This document shows, one piece after another, positions 30,851-37,291 of a stretch of 38,206 nt of DNA (position 1 is the stretch's first letter; the number at the start of each line of letters is the position of its first letter). Both the position numbers and the translations under genes were made by a program. The notes under the pieces are model-generated. The model was given only the letters and a program-made list of their open reading frames with translations, had not been told where the DNA came from and did no database searches. This DNA comes from Eubacterium sp. (GTDB lineage: Bacteria; Bacillota; Clostridia; Lachnospirales; CAG-274), in assembly GCA_020859645.1 (NCBI GenBank), contig JAJBVU010000272.1, positions 1 to 38,206 on the forward strand, read 5' to 3'.

Positions 30851-31876
30851 TTATTCTGTAATAAACATAGCGTCGCCGAAGGAAAAGAACCTATAACGCT
30901 CCTTAATTGCCTCGGCGTAGGCGTTCATAATATTTTCTTTCCCTGCCAAAGCAGAAACAAGCATAAGCAGCGTCGACTCGGGCAGATGAAAATTCGTAAT
31001 AAGATTATTCACTATTTTAAATTTATATCCGGGATATATAAATATGTCGGTTTCGCCTGATTTTGGGGTCAAAAAGCCCTTTTCATCGGCTATGGATTCA
31101 AGCGTACGTGTGGTTGTGGTGCCTACGGCGACAATTTTGCCGCCGTTCCGCCTTGTTTTGTTAATTATATCCGCTTGATCAGCCTTAAGAGTGTAAAACT
31201 CGGAATGCATTTTATGGTTCGAAACATCGTCAACCTTTACGGGGCGGAAGGTTCCCAAACCTACGTGAAGCGTTAAAGAAGCAATTTTAACCCCCATGTC
31301 TTGAATTTCTTTCATTAATTCCTGTGTAAAGTGAAGCCCTGCGGTGGGGGCTGCGGCTGAGCCGTCATTTTTGGCGTAAACTGTTTGATAGCGGTTTTTG
31401 TCCTCAAGCTTTTCGGTGATATAAGGGGGCAAGGGCATTTGACCCAACCTGTCGAGAATTTCCTCAAAAATGCCTTCGTAGCTGAAGCGGACTATTCTGT
31501 TTCCGCCGTCCGCTTCCGAAACTATTTCAGCCTCCAAAAGACCTCCGCCGAAAATAACCTTAGCCCCGGGTTTAAGCCTTTTTCCGGGGTAAACCAATGT
31601 TTCCCACGTATTTGCGTCAATTCTTTTAAGCAGCAAAACCTCAACTCTTGCTCCCGTTGTCTTTTCGCCTATTAATCTTGCGGGAATAACCTTTGTGTCG
31701 TTTATAACAAGGCAGTCGCCGGGGTTTAAATAAGACTTTATATCTCTAAAGGTTTTGTGCTCAACCGCTCCTGTGCCCTTGTGAAGAACCATAAGCCTTG
31801 AAGAGGCCCTGTCTTTAAGTGGGGTTTGGGCTATAAGCTCTTTAGGCAAATCATAATAAAAATCAGATGTTTTCAT
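30851..31876 (-). CDS. queA: S-adenosylmethionine:tRNA ribosyltransferase-isomerase
   Basis: Forms epoxyqueuosine in tRNA by transferring the ribose moiety of SAM to preQ1-modified tRNA. The protein has 341 residues, normal length, with FYYDLPKELIAQTPLKDR at the N terminus, SRLMVLHK, PTAGLHFT, TLHVGLGTFRPV and NFHLPESTLLMLVSALAG near the C terminus. ATG at 31876 with CGGAG upstream. Confidence 0.96.
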   Translation of the reverse strand: MKTSDFYYDLPKELIAQTPLKDRASSRLMVLHKGTGAVEHKTFRDIKSYLNPGDCLVINDTKVIPARLIGEKTTGARVEVLLLKRIDANTWETLVYPGKRLKPGAKVIFGGGLLEAEIVSEADGGNRIVRFSYEGIFEEILDRLGQMPLPPYITEKLEDKNRYQTVYAKNDGSAAAPTAGLHFTQELMKEIQDMGVKIASLTLHVGLGTFRPVKVDDVSNHKMHSEFYTLKADQADIINKTRRNGGKIVAVGTTTTRTLESIADEKGFLTPKSGETDIFIYPGYKFKIVNNLITNFHLPESTLLMLVSALAGKENIMNAYAEAIKERYRFFSFGDAMFITE

Positions 31877-31914
31877 TTCTATCTATCTCCGTTGTTTTTT
31901 TCTTTTATTAATCA

Positions 31915-31942
31915 ATTATACAATACGCTCCAAAAAAGTCAA
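31915..31942 (-). promoter_or_regulatory. Promoter of queA and the SGNH hydrolase gene
   Basis: On the minus strand TTGACT (31937-31942) and TATAAT (31915-31920) with a 16-nt spacer. It starts downstream of the ribosomal-operon terminator, so queA is an independent unit. Confidence 0.7.
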
Positions 31943-31996
31943 GACCGTAAAGCATTAAGACTTTTAAAGAAATTTTTAATTCTTTTTCCTACACGC

Positions 31997-32030
31997 AAAA
32001 ACCTCCGCAAAGTCACTGCGGAGGTTTTTT
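31997..32030. terminator. Strong bidirectional terminator after rplA
   Basis: AAAAACCTCCGCA pairs perfectly with TGCGGAGGTTTTT around a 7-nt loop; A/T runs on both sides. It ends the rpmG-rplA transcript on the minus strand. Confidence 0.88.
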
Positions 32031-32082
32031 ATCGTTTACGAAATTATAAACTTAAGTTAAGTCAGCTTAGGGTTAAATCTAA

Positions 32083-32787
32083 TCAGCTGTTCTGACCGCC
32101 GATTTTAGCCTGGTTAACCTTTACGCCGGGGCCCATAGTAGCTGTAAGAACAACTGACTTAAGATACTGTCCTTTAGCTGCCGAGGGTCTTGCCTTTATA
32201 ATTGCGCCCATAAGGGTATTGAAGTTTTCAAGAAGCTTGTCAGCCTCGAAGGAAGCCTTGCCTACGGGAACGTGGATAATGTTTGTTTTGTCAAGACGGT
32301 ATTCAATCTTACCTGCTTTAATTTCCTTAACAGCACTTGCAATATCCATAGTTACTGTTCCTGCCTTGGGGTTGGGCATAAGTCCCTTAGGACCTAAGAT
32401 ACGACCGATACGACCCAACTGACCCATCATATTGGGCGTTGCAACGATAACGTCGAAGTCGAACCAGTTTTCGCCCTGAATTTTGGCGATCATATCTTCT
32501 GCACCTACATAGTCTGCCCCTGCTGCTTCAGCCTCGTCGGCTTTGTCACCTTTGGCAATAACCAATACACGAACTACCTTACCTGTACCATTTGGAAGTA
32601 CAACAGCACCTCTGACCTGCTGGTCTGCGTGCCTTGAGTCTACACCTAAACGAATGTGTGCTTCTATAGTTTCATCGAATTTAGCAGAAGCTGTCTTTTT
32701 AACAAGCTCAACTGCCTCATTCGGGTCATAAAGCTTTGCCTTTTGAATAAGCTTAGCGCTTTCCTGATATTTTTTGCCTCGTTTCAA
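32083..32787 (-). CDS. rplA: 50S ribosomal protein L1
   Basis: Forms the L1 stalk of the large subunit and is a translational repressor of its own operon. The protein has 234 residues beginning MKRGKKYQESAKL, with GRILGPKGLMPNPKAGTV, the family signature. The start is a TTG at 32787 with AAGGAGG 8 nt upstream. The 5' region holds a second L1-binding-site look-alike (32805-32837). rplJ and rplL, which usually follow, are absent: a terminator comes directly after. Confidence 0.96.
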   Translation of the reverse strand: MKRGKKYQESAKLIQKAKLYDPNEAVELVKKTASAKFDETIEAHIRLGVDSRHADQQVRGAVVLPNGTGKVVRVLVIAKGDKADEAEAAGADYVGAEDMIAKIQGENWFDFDVIVATPNMMGQLGRIGRILGPKGLMPNPKAGTVTMDIASAVKEIKAGKIEYRLDKTNIIHVPVGKASFEADKLLENFNTLMGAIIKARPSAAKGQYLKSVVLTATMGPGVKVNQAKIGGQNS

Positions 32788-32804
32788 ATTAAGTTCCTCC
32801 TTAT

Positions 32805-32837
32805 GTGGTAATATCGGGAAGATACCTACCCTCCCAC
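32805..32837 (-). promoter_or_regulatory. Putative L1-binding operator in front of rplA
   Basis: On the minus-strand RNA GUGGGAGGG, a short variable part, UCCCGAU and AUUACCAC form GUGG/CCAC and GGG/CCC helices around an asymmetric loop. This mimics the L1 stalk of 23S rRNA (GGUGGGAGG paired with AUACCACC). It ends 2 nt before the AAGGAGG of rplA, so bound L1 would block initiation. Confidence 0.65.
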
Positions 32838-32873
32838 TGAAATAAATGTTTAAGGAAATGATGTAAAATATAA

Positions 32874-33299
32874 TTATTCCTTAACAACGATACCCATGCT
32901 TCTTGCCGTACCCTTAATCATGCTTATAGCTGCGTCAAGATTTGCAGCTGTCAAGTCGGGCATTTTTGTTTCGGCAATTTTCTTTACGTCCTCATAAGAT
33001 ACGGTAGCAACCTTCTCTTTATTGGGCTTGCCTGAACCTGACTGAATGTTGGCTGCTTTTTTAAGCAGAACAGCAGCAGGGGGAGTCTTTGTAATGAATG
33101 TGAAAGACTTGTCCTGATATACGGTAATAACTACGGGAATTATAAGACCCATATCCTTCTTTGTTCTTTCATTAAATTCCTTACAAAAGCCCATAATGTT
33201 TACACCCTGCTGACCTAAAGCGGGGCCAACGGGGGGAGCAGGGTTAGCCTTGCCTGCGGGAATTTGTAATTTTACATAGCCTTGAATTTTTTTTGCCAT
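32874..33299 (-). CDS. rplK: 50S ribosomal protein L11
   Basis: Component of the GTPase-associated centre. The protein has 141 residues starting MAKKIQGYVKLQIPAGKANP, with PPVGPALGQQGVNIM and the C-terminal KGTARSMGI. Start at the ATG at 33299 with AGGAGGTG 5-6 nt upstream; an in-frame codon at 33308 lies inside the SD. The leader contains an L1-binding-like site at 33320-33347. Confidence 0.97.
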   Translation of the reverse strand: MAKKIQGYVKLQIPAGKANPAPPVGPALGQQGVNIMGFCKEFNERTKKDMGLIIPVVITVYQDKSFTFITKTPPAAVLLKKAANIQSGSGKPNKEKVATVSYEDVKKIAETKMPDLTAANLDAAISMIKGTARSMGIVVKE

Positions 33300-33319
33300 T
33301 ATCGGCACCTCCTATAAAT

Positions 33320-33347
33320 GTGGTAATTGCGGGATTTTCCCTCCCAC
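33320..33347 (-). promoter_or_regulatory. Putative L1-binding operator in front of rplK
   Basis: On the minus-strand RNA GUGGGAGGG-AAAA-UCCC-GCA-AUUACCAC, the same architecture as the site before rplA and like the 23S rRNA L1 stalk. It is preceded by a GC-rich hairpin (TGCGGAC with GTCCGCA) and ends 6 nt before the rplK SD. L1 control of rplKA by such a site is established in other bacteria. Confidence 0.7.
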
Positions 33348-33391
33348 TGCGGACAGCGCCCGTCCGCATCTTCTCTGACAAAATGCTAAGG

Positions 33392-33925
33392 TCAGTCAAT
33401 TCGGCTGATCTGACCGAAGTCAAGCTCAACGGGGGTCTCTCTGCCAAATATGGAAATCATAACAACAACGGTCTTTTTGTTAAGATTAATTTCTTTAATG
33501 GTTCCTGCGGAGTCTTTAAAAGGCCCGTCGTTTATAAGAACCGAATCGCCGACCTTGTGGTCAAACTTAACAACAACGGCTTTTTCAAGCCCGTTAAAGC
33601 GAACCTCTGCGTCCGAAAGGGGCTGAGGCTTTGAATAGTCTGTACCTACAAAGCTGGTTACGCCTCTTGTGTTTCTTACAAGATACCATGTTTCGTCGGT
33701 TAAAATCATTTTAACAAAAACATAGCAGGGATACCTCTTGCGAAGCCCCGTCTTTTTTGTGCCGTCGCTTTTAATTTCGGTATATTCTTCCTCGGGAATA
33801 TGCAGCTCGCAGATCATATCCTGAATACCCCGGTTTTTAACGGTTTTTTCAATATCTGTCATAACCTTGTTTTCATATCCCGAATATGTGTGAATAACAT
33901 ACCACTTGGGTTCCTGTTTTTCCAT
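33392..33925 (-). CDS. nusG: Transcription antitermination protein NusG
   Basis: RNA polymerase processivity/pausing factor. The protein has 177 residues with an N-terminal NGN domain (KWYVIHTYSGYENKV, then CYVFVKM and VRNTRGVTSFVG) and a C-terminal KOW domain (GDSVLINDGPFKDSAGTIKEIN). It lies 21 nt after secE with GGGGG as SD, in conserved order secE-nusG-rplK-rplA. Confidence 0.97.
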   Translation of the reverse strand: MEKQEPKWYVIHTYSGYENKVMTDIEKTVKNRGIQDMICELHIPEEEYTEIKSDGTKKTGLRKRYPCYVFVKMILTDETWYLVRNTRGVTSFVGTDYSKPQPLSDAEVRFNGLEKAVVVKFDHKVGDSVLINDGPFKDSAGTIKEINLNKKTVVVMISIFGRETPVELDFGQISRID

Positions 33926-33946
33926 TTTACTTAACCCCCATAAAAC

Positions 33947-34177
33947 TTATTTCACTAAGCTTATAAGCGCACGGTAGAGATGTTCGAAAATTTCGTCATA
34001 TCCCCAGATAATAGCGCCTACAATAAGTGAAAGGCAAATAACTGTTATGGTCTGCTTTAAAAGCTCTTCTCTTGAGGGCCAAATAATCTTTCTGTATTCG
34101 CCCATATGTTTGTTTAAGAACTGTTTAGCAGCGCCTTTTTCTTTTACTGTTACGTTTTTGGTGTTTTTTTCTTCCAT
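33947..34177 (-). CDS. secE: Preprotein translocase subunit SecE
   Basis: Essential small subunit of SecYEG, 76 residues. It has a hydrophilic N terminus, the conserved amphipathic helix with EYRKIIWPSREELLKQT, and one C-terminal membrane helix. ATG at 34177 with AAAGGGG 10 nt upstream. Synteny with nusG confirms the call. Confidence 0.95.
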   Translation of the reverse strand: MEEKNTKNVTVKEKGAAKQFLNKHMGEYRKIIWPSREELLKQTITVICLSLIVGAIIWGYDEIFEHLYRALISLVK

Positions 34178-34225
34178 TAGATAGATACCCCTTTCTGTAA
34201 AAAGGTCATCTCAGAGAAAGCCTTA

Positions 34226-34375
34226 TTATTTGGTTTCTCTGTGAGTAGTGTGCTTATTGCAGAACTTGCAATATTTCTTGGTTTCCATTCTTTCGGGATG
34301 TACTCTCTTGTCCTTCATAGTGTTATAATTACGCTGTTTACATTCAGTACATGCCAAGGTAATTCTTGTCCTCAA
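34226..34375 (-). CDS. rpmG: 50S ribosomal protein L33 (zinc-binding form)
   Basis: Protein of 49 residues with two CxxC pairs (Cys9/Cys12 and Cys36/Cys39), the zinc-binding form of L33. It opens MRTRITLACTEC and ends NKHTTHRETK. The start is a TTG at 34375, with AAGGG a few nt upstream; an ATG start would remove the first Cys pair, which decides for TTG. First gene of rpmG-secE-nusG-rplK-rplA, 48 nt before secE. Confidence 0.92.
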   Translation of the reverse strand: MRTRITLACTECKQRNYNTMKDKRVHPERMETKKYCKFCNKHTTHRETK

Positions 34376-34419
34376 AACCCTTCACCTGCCTTTTTCAAAA
34401 ATAATGTTAGTTTCCTTCA

Positions 34420-34461
34420 GCCGCAAAAAATGCGGCACAAAAAAAGACGTTCTGCGTCTTT
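34420..34461 (-). promoter_or_regulatory. Two leader hairpins before rpmG
   Basis: On the minus strand AAAGACG/CGTCTTT (34443-34461) followed by T's lies at the predicted mRNA 5' end. Next comes GCCGCA/TGCGGC (34420-34436). The first resembles a terminator; it could protect the 5' end or attenuate. Confidence 0.5.
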
Positions 34462-34466
34462 AAAAT

Positions 34467-34495
34467 ATATTAACACAAAGCCTAAATTCTGTCAA
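34467..34495 (-). promoter_or_regulatory. Promoter of rpmG-secE-nusG-rplK-rplA
   Basis: On the minus strand TTGACA (34490-34495) and TAATAT (34467-34472) with a 17-nt spacer. Divergent from the solo antitoxin promoter 43 nt away. Confidence 0.7.
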
Positions 34496-34537
34496 GTTAA
34501 ATTTAAACTTTTACTTCACAAAATCAAAAAAACTATC

Positions 34538-34566
34538 TTGATAAGACAGCGGAATTGTTGTAAAAT
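34538..34566 (+). promoter_or_regulatory. Duplicated PIN-operon promoter
   Basis: TTGATA (34538-34543) and TAAAAT (34561-34566), spacer 17 nt. It is a copy of the PIN operon promoter, but the spacer dyad is changed to ACAGC-GGAATT-GTTGT, so one operator half is altered. The copied block continues through GGAGTGACAAACAT to the ATG. Confidence 0.7.
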
Positions 34567-34596
34567 AAAAATACAGAATATGGGAGTGACAAACAT

Positions 34597-34791
34597 ATGA
34601 AAAAGGTATATTTTGAAATGCCGGAGACAGGCTTTAAATCTTTGGAAGAATATTTGGGCGTTGTTGGTGCAGCAAAGTTTATAGCTCAAAACAATTTGGG
34701 TTATGGTGATTATACTAAAGAAAAACAAAGCAGAACAGAACCGGGCTTAGATGAAATCGACAGCCTGCTAATAAACATATCTAATCAATAA
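34597..34791 (+). CDS. Solo antitoxin-like chimera (deletion copy of the PIN operon)
   Basis: Protein of 64 residues. The first five residues (MKKVY) and all upstream DNA match the PIN toxin gene at 27792. From about residue 12 the protein matches the antitoxin-like partner (LGVVGAAKFIAQNNLGYGDY, LDEIDSLLIN), and homology continues past the stop (CTAATCAATAAAA). An internal deletion of a duplicated operon thus joined the toxin start to the antitoxin body, keeping the frame. The C terminus differs by a small indel (INISNQ instead of INAI). A translated solo antitoxin could neutralise the PIN toxin; this is inference. Confidence 0.75.
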   Translation: MKKVYFEMPETGFKSLEEYLGVVGAAKFIAQNNLGYGDYTKEKQSRTEPGLDEIDSLLINISNQ

Positions 34792-34832
34792 AAATATAAT
34801 GCTATTCCCTTGATTAGGTCATATTTTTTGAC

Positions 34833-34861
34833 TTGACAGTTTATTGCCTTTATGATATTAT
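34833..34861 (+). promoter_or_regulatory. Near-consensus promoter of the candidate antisense RNA
   Basis: TTGACA (34833-34838) and TATTAT (34856-34861), exact 17-nt spacer. No start codon with an SD follows, so the product is probably an untranslated RNA. Confidence 0.75.
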
Positions 34862-34867
34862 AAAAAT

Positions 34868-34967
34868 ACAAAGGGGAGCAACTGAAGGCAGTTACCCCTC
34901 ACCAAAAATGTTACTTGATTTTAAAATAACTGTCTTGGTTTAGGACGCCTGAGACGGTTATTTTTTT
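34868..34967 (+). ncRNA. Candidate antisense RNA antitoxin (about 100 nt)
   Basis: From the promoter at 34833-34861 a short RNA is predicted with a 5' hairpin (AGGGG/CCCCT with inner AACTG/CAGTT). It ends at an 11-bp terminator stem 34925-34962 followed by T5. Its 3' part is complementary to the end and 3' UTR of the minus-strand peptide gene 34958-35053. This convergent arrangement is that of txpA/ratA-like type I systems. Resemblance is structural; no homologue was looked up. Confidence 0.55.
34925..34967 (+). terminator. Terminator of the candidate antisense RNA
   Basis: AATAACTGTCT pairs with AGACGGTTATT (one G-U), followed by TTTTT. The hairpin can also act, less efficiently, on the converging minus-strand transcript (TTATTTTAAAAT). 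Confidence 0.8.
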
Positions 34968-35053
34968 ATTATGCTGCAGATTATTTTTATTATGCGTATT
35001 ACTGCCGCAATAACTACGGCAAGCACATATACGTCATGAATAATCATTACCAT
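34958..35053 (-). CDS. Candidate type I toxin peptide (31-residue hydrophobic)
   Basis: Peptide of 31 residues beginning MVMIIHDVYVLAVV and ending SIIKK: one hydrophobic segment with basic residues and a dilysine end, the build of holin-like type I toxins. GGTG lies 9 nt before the ATG at 35053, and AAGG lies 9 nt before an internal ATG at 35047. Both sit in a small hairpin (CTTG-GTGA-CAAG, 35058-35069) that could limit translation. The frame is open further upstream to 35167 (69 residues), but that part runs through a terminator-like hairpin and has a poor SD. No clear promoter was found. Confidence 0.45.
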   Translation of the reverse strand: MVMIIHDVYVLAVVIAAVIRIIKIICSIIKK

Positions 35054-35087
35054 AAACCTTGTCACCAAGAACCCGAAAGATGTCGGG

Positions 35088-35135
35088 CGGTTATCGAGAA
35101 TTTTTTCAAAGAAAAAAATCTTGATAACCGTTTTT
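35088..35135 (+). terminator. Long hairpin with plus-strand T-tract
   Basis: CGGTTATC and GATAACCG (35088-35095 with 35123-35130) enclose further A/T pairing, followed by TTTTT on the plus strand. It could stop plus-strand readthrough, or act on the minus strand as a 5' UTR structure of the peptide mRNA. No plus-strand gene ends nearby. Confidence 0.6.
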
Positions 35136-35167
35136 CCTTGCGGAAAAATTCTGAACACTCTTAGCAT

Positions 35168-35392
35168 AATCCCTAAGATAACCGCTTAAATCATAAGCAT
35201 CACCTCTTTCATATGTAATAGGACGGTGAGGATTTTCAGAACTTTTGCTGAAAGCAAAAGCAACCGCAATTTTTTAACCTCTCATAAATTTTCATAATTC
35301 GTTATATCGCTTTTTTTGCTGATAAATTCAAGGGTTTTTAAACTTATCCCCTTTGTAAGTCTACGCAAATCATTGCAGGTATCGAGAAAAAA
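35168..35392. other. Intergenic stretch between the peptide module and the integrase remnant
   Basis: No supported gene. It contains a 7-bp hairpin (CTTTTGC with GCAAAAG, near 35243-35261). On the minus strand there is also an 8-codon open frame with an internal GAGGTG (ATG AAA GAG GTG ATG CTT ATG ATT TAA near 35213), which I do not call as a gene. Confidence 0.5.
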
Positions 35393-35409
35393 GGTGTCAA
35401 TTTGGTGTC
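35393..35409. repeat. Direct repeat GGTGTC at an 11-bp period beside the integrase remnant
   Basis: GGTGTC at 35393-35398 and 35404-35409, one helical turn apart and just downstream of the integrase stop. It could be a recombinase arm-type site or element-end remnant. No matching second att copy was found in the window. Confidence 0.35.
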
Positions 35410-35421
35410 TCGTAAATAGGC

Positions 35422-36249
35422 TTAAATGATTTTTATTTTGCCCTCTAAGTTGGCAAACGACTCCGCTTTTTTCTCTTTGGTAGCTTCTGCGTATATATCC
35501 ATTGTTATGGATATGTTTGCGTGTCCCATTATTTCTTGAATGACTTTCAGATTAGTTTCGTTTTCGCAGAACCTTGTACAAAAGGTATGGCGTAAAGAGT
35601 GGACACTGAAATGTCTGATGATTAACGGTTCTCTGTGTTCGGCTTCAGCCCGAATGACTTCTTCGCTGTTACAAGCTTCGGTGATTTTATTTATCAGCTT
35701 GTTTATGGCTGAACCGCTGTACAGAGAGCCGTTTATATTTTCAAATATAAAGCCCTTGCAGCCGTCAACAACAGTTTGATTAAAGCCTTCTGTCATCTGC
35801 CTTTTTCTTTCAAAGAGCAGTGCGTTTTTTACATCTTTAAGCATAGGTATAATTCTCGTTCCCGCATCTGTTTTGGGAGTTGTTATGTAAAAGCCGTACT
35901 TACCGTCAGCCTTTTTACTATAAATCAGATTGTGATTTACAGAGATTGTGTTATCTTCAAAGTTGCAATCTTCCCAACGTAAGCCTGTTAATTCGCCTAC
36001 ACGGCAGCCTGTCCCTAAAAATACTGTAAACAAGGGAAGCAAGCGGTTATACTGTTGAGAATTTGCAACAAAATTTATAAATGCTTCCTGTTCTTGTATT
36101 GTAAGGGAGTGACGTTTTGGCTTTTTGAGCGAATAGGTTTTCTTTAAATCTTTAAGCACGCCTTCCGTTGGATTGGATACGATATAGCCGTCACGAACTG
36201 CAAAAGTAAATATCGGGCGAAGAGCCTTGTGTATTGTCCTTACAGAGCT
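35422..36249 (-). pseudogene. 5'-truncated tyrosine recombinase (integrase) remnant
   Basis: About 275 residues of a phage/ICE integrase. The catalytic domain is intact: Arg in GTGCRVGELTGLRW, HSLRHTFC, GHANIS and nucleophile Tyr in MDIYAEA. Upstream, a recognisable core-binding segment (SVRTIHKALRPIFTFAVRDGYI) runs back to an in-frame TGA at 36250-36252. No start codon lies between, and DNA further upstream does not encode an arm-binding N terminus in any frame. The first start-like codon (GTG at 36159) has no SD. It is therefore a decayed remnant of a mobile element. Confidence 0.85.
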
Positions 36250-36365
36250 TCACTCACTTTTTACACCTCACATTTTACATTTCGGCAGTTTGCTCTGCGT
36301 TTAACGTCCGGCTTTGCTGCAAGTTTCAATATTTTACTTTGTGTTTCTGACTGAAAATATTTTTT

Positions 36366-36485
36366 TCAGGAACTGTTGTCTAAATTTTCCTCTTGCTTTT
36401 TATCTGATATAACAATACAGGCATACAGTGCAGCTGCAATAAAAAGCATAAACACAGCTGCAAATATGATTAAAAATGTTATCAC
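36366..36485 (-). CDS. 39-residue single-pass membrane peptide
   Basis: Small protein with one membrane helix (residues 2-26, ITFLIIFAAVFMLFIAAALY) and an acidic tail DKKQEENLDNSS. The start is a GTG at 36485 with GGCGGAG 6 nt upstream. Similar short membrane proteins are common in Clostridia, from memory. It is too long and acidic at the C terminus for a typical type I toxin, and no antisense RNA is evident. Function unknown. Confidence 0.55.
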   Translation of the reverse strand: MITFLIIFAAVFMLFIAAALYACIVISDKKQEENLDNSS

Positions 36486-36566
36486 GCAAGTCTCCGCCTT
36501 TATATTTGGAATATAACGATAAATTTTATTTTCCCATTTATTATCTTTTACAACATTTAAAATAAA

Positions 36567-36687
36567 ACACCTTGTATAAAGTTTTCATTTATATGATGCC
36601 GTAGTCAATGTTTGTATAGCCTGCGGCAATTTTTAAAAGCTAAAAACACTAAGCCGACACTGAAAACAATTGTTCTATACAAGGTGT
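36567..36687. repeat. Inverted-repeat element with 12-bp perfect termini
   Basis: ACACCTTGTATA (36567-36578) and TATACAAGGTGT (36676-36687) are perfect inverted repeats, extended outward imperfectly by AAAACA-type sequence. Inside, GTTTTCA/TGAAAAC and GCCGTAG/CTGCGGC also pair, giving a nested 121-bp structure without an open frame. It lies between the flavodoxin gene and the small membrane peptide. It could be a MITE-like element or a structured 3' UTR of the flavodoxin transcript. No clear target-site duplication. Confidence 0.6.
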
Positions 36688-36732
36688 TGTTTTATAAATT
36701 ATACAGTCTGTTGGTTTCACAGAAATTGAAAA

Positions 36733-37239
36733 TCAAAGCCCAAGCCATTCTCTTATTTTAGGCTCGGCGATGTCAATATAGCTTCCGCAGATTTCCAAGC
36801 CCTTTTTTATTTTTGCTCCGGGGCAGATACGTTTCAGTTCTTTTTCTGTGTCGGAAAGTCCGCTCCCCTCGTGGGTACAAAAGGGGTAAATTGTTTTGCC
36901 ATTCCAATTAAAACTTTCCAAAAAGGTGTATACCGCCATAGGCATATTTCGCCAATAGATAGGATAGCCCAAATATATCTCGTCATATCTATTTATGTAA
37001 GCAGGTAATGACACAAGCTCAGGTCTTACATTGTTTTTTAAGTCATTCTGAGCCTGATTTACACAGACAGAATAATCTGATGAATATGATGTTTTCTGCT
37101 CTATTCTGAAAATATCGGTGTCTGCCAATTCGGCAATTATTTTTGCCGCCTTTTCGGTATTGCCTGTATTTATATGGCGGTACTCTCCGCCAAACCAGTT
37201 TTCTCCGGCTCTTGAATAAAATACTGTAAGCTTATTCAC
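36733..37239 (-). CDS. Flavodoxin family protein
   Basis: FMN-binding electron carrier fold of 168 residues. It opens TVFYSRAGENWFGG, with a long phosphate-loop region NTGNTEKAAKII, and later IYLGYPIYWRNMPMAVYTF (isoalloxazine-binding aromatic residues) and PFCTHEGSGLSDTEKEL, which match the flavodoxin_4 group. Cytoplasmic, no signal. AGGAGG precedes the ATG. It follows the stalk-flavodoxin gene by 52 nt, probably the same transcript. Redox partner unknown. Confidence 0.9.
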   Translation of the reverse strand: MNKLTVFYSRAGENWFGGEYRHINTGNTEKAAKIIAELADTDIFRIEQKTSYSSDYSVCVNQAQNDLKNNVRPELVSLPAYINRYDEIYLGYPIYWRNMPMAVYTFLESFNWNGKTIYPFCTHEGSGLSDTEKELKRICPGAKIKKGLEICGSYIDIAEPKIREWLGL

Positions 37240-37291
37240 TTTAATTCCTCCTGTCTTGCAAAAGTCTGCTAAAATTGCCGTTTGTCTTTAT

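Noticed and set aside
31826..32095. Plus-strand open frame across the rplA-queA intergenic region
   Set aside because: It runs through the bidirectional terminator and the queA promoter and has no SD.
34241..34600. Plus-strand open frame across the rpmG region
   Set aside because: It is antisense to the zinc-finger L33 gene and runs through that operon's promoter.
35190..35215. Eight-codon minus-strand open frame with SD-like GAGGTG upstream of the peptide module
   Set aside because: Too short and unsupported; could be a leader peptide, but there is no evidence for it.
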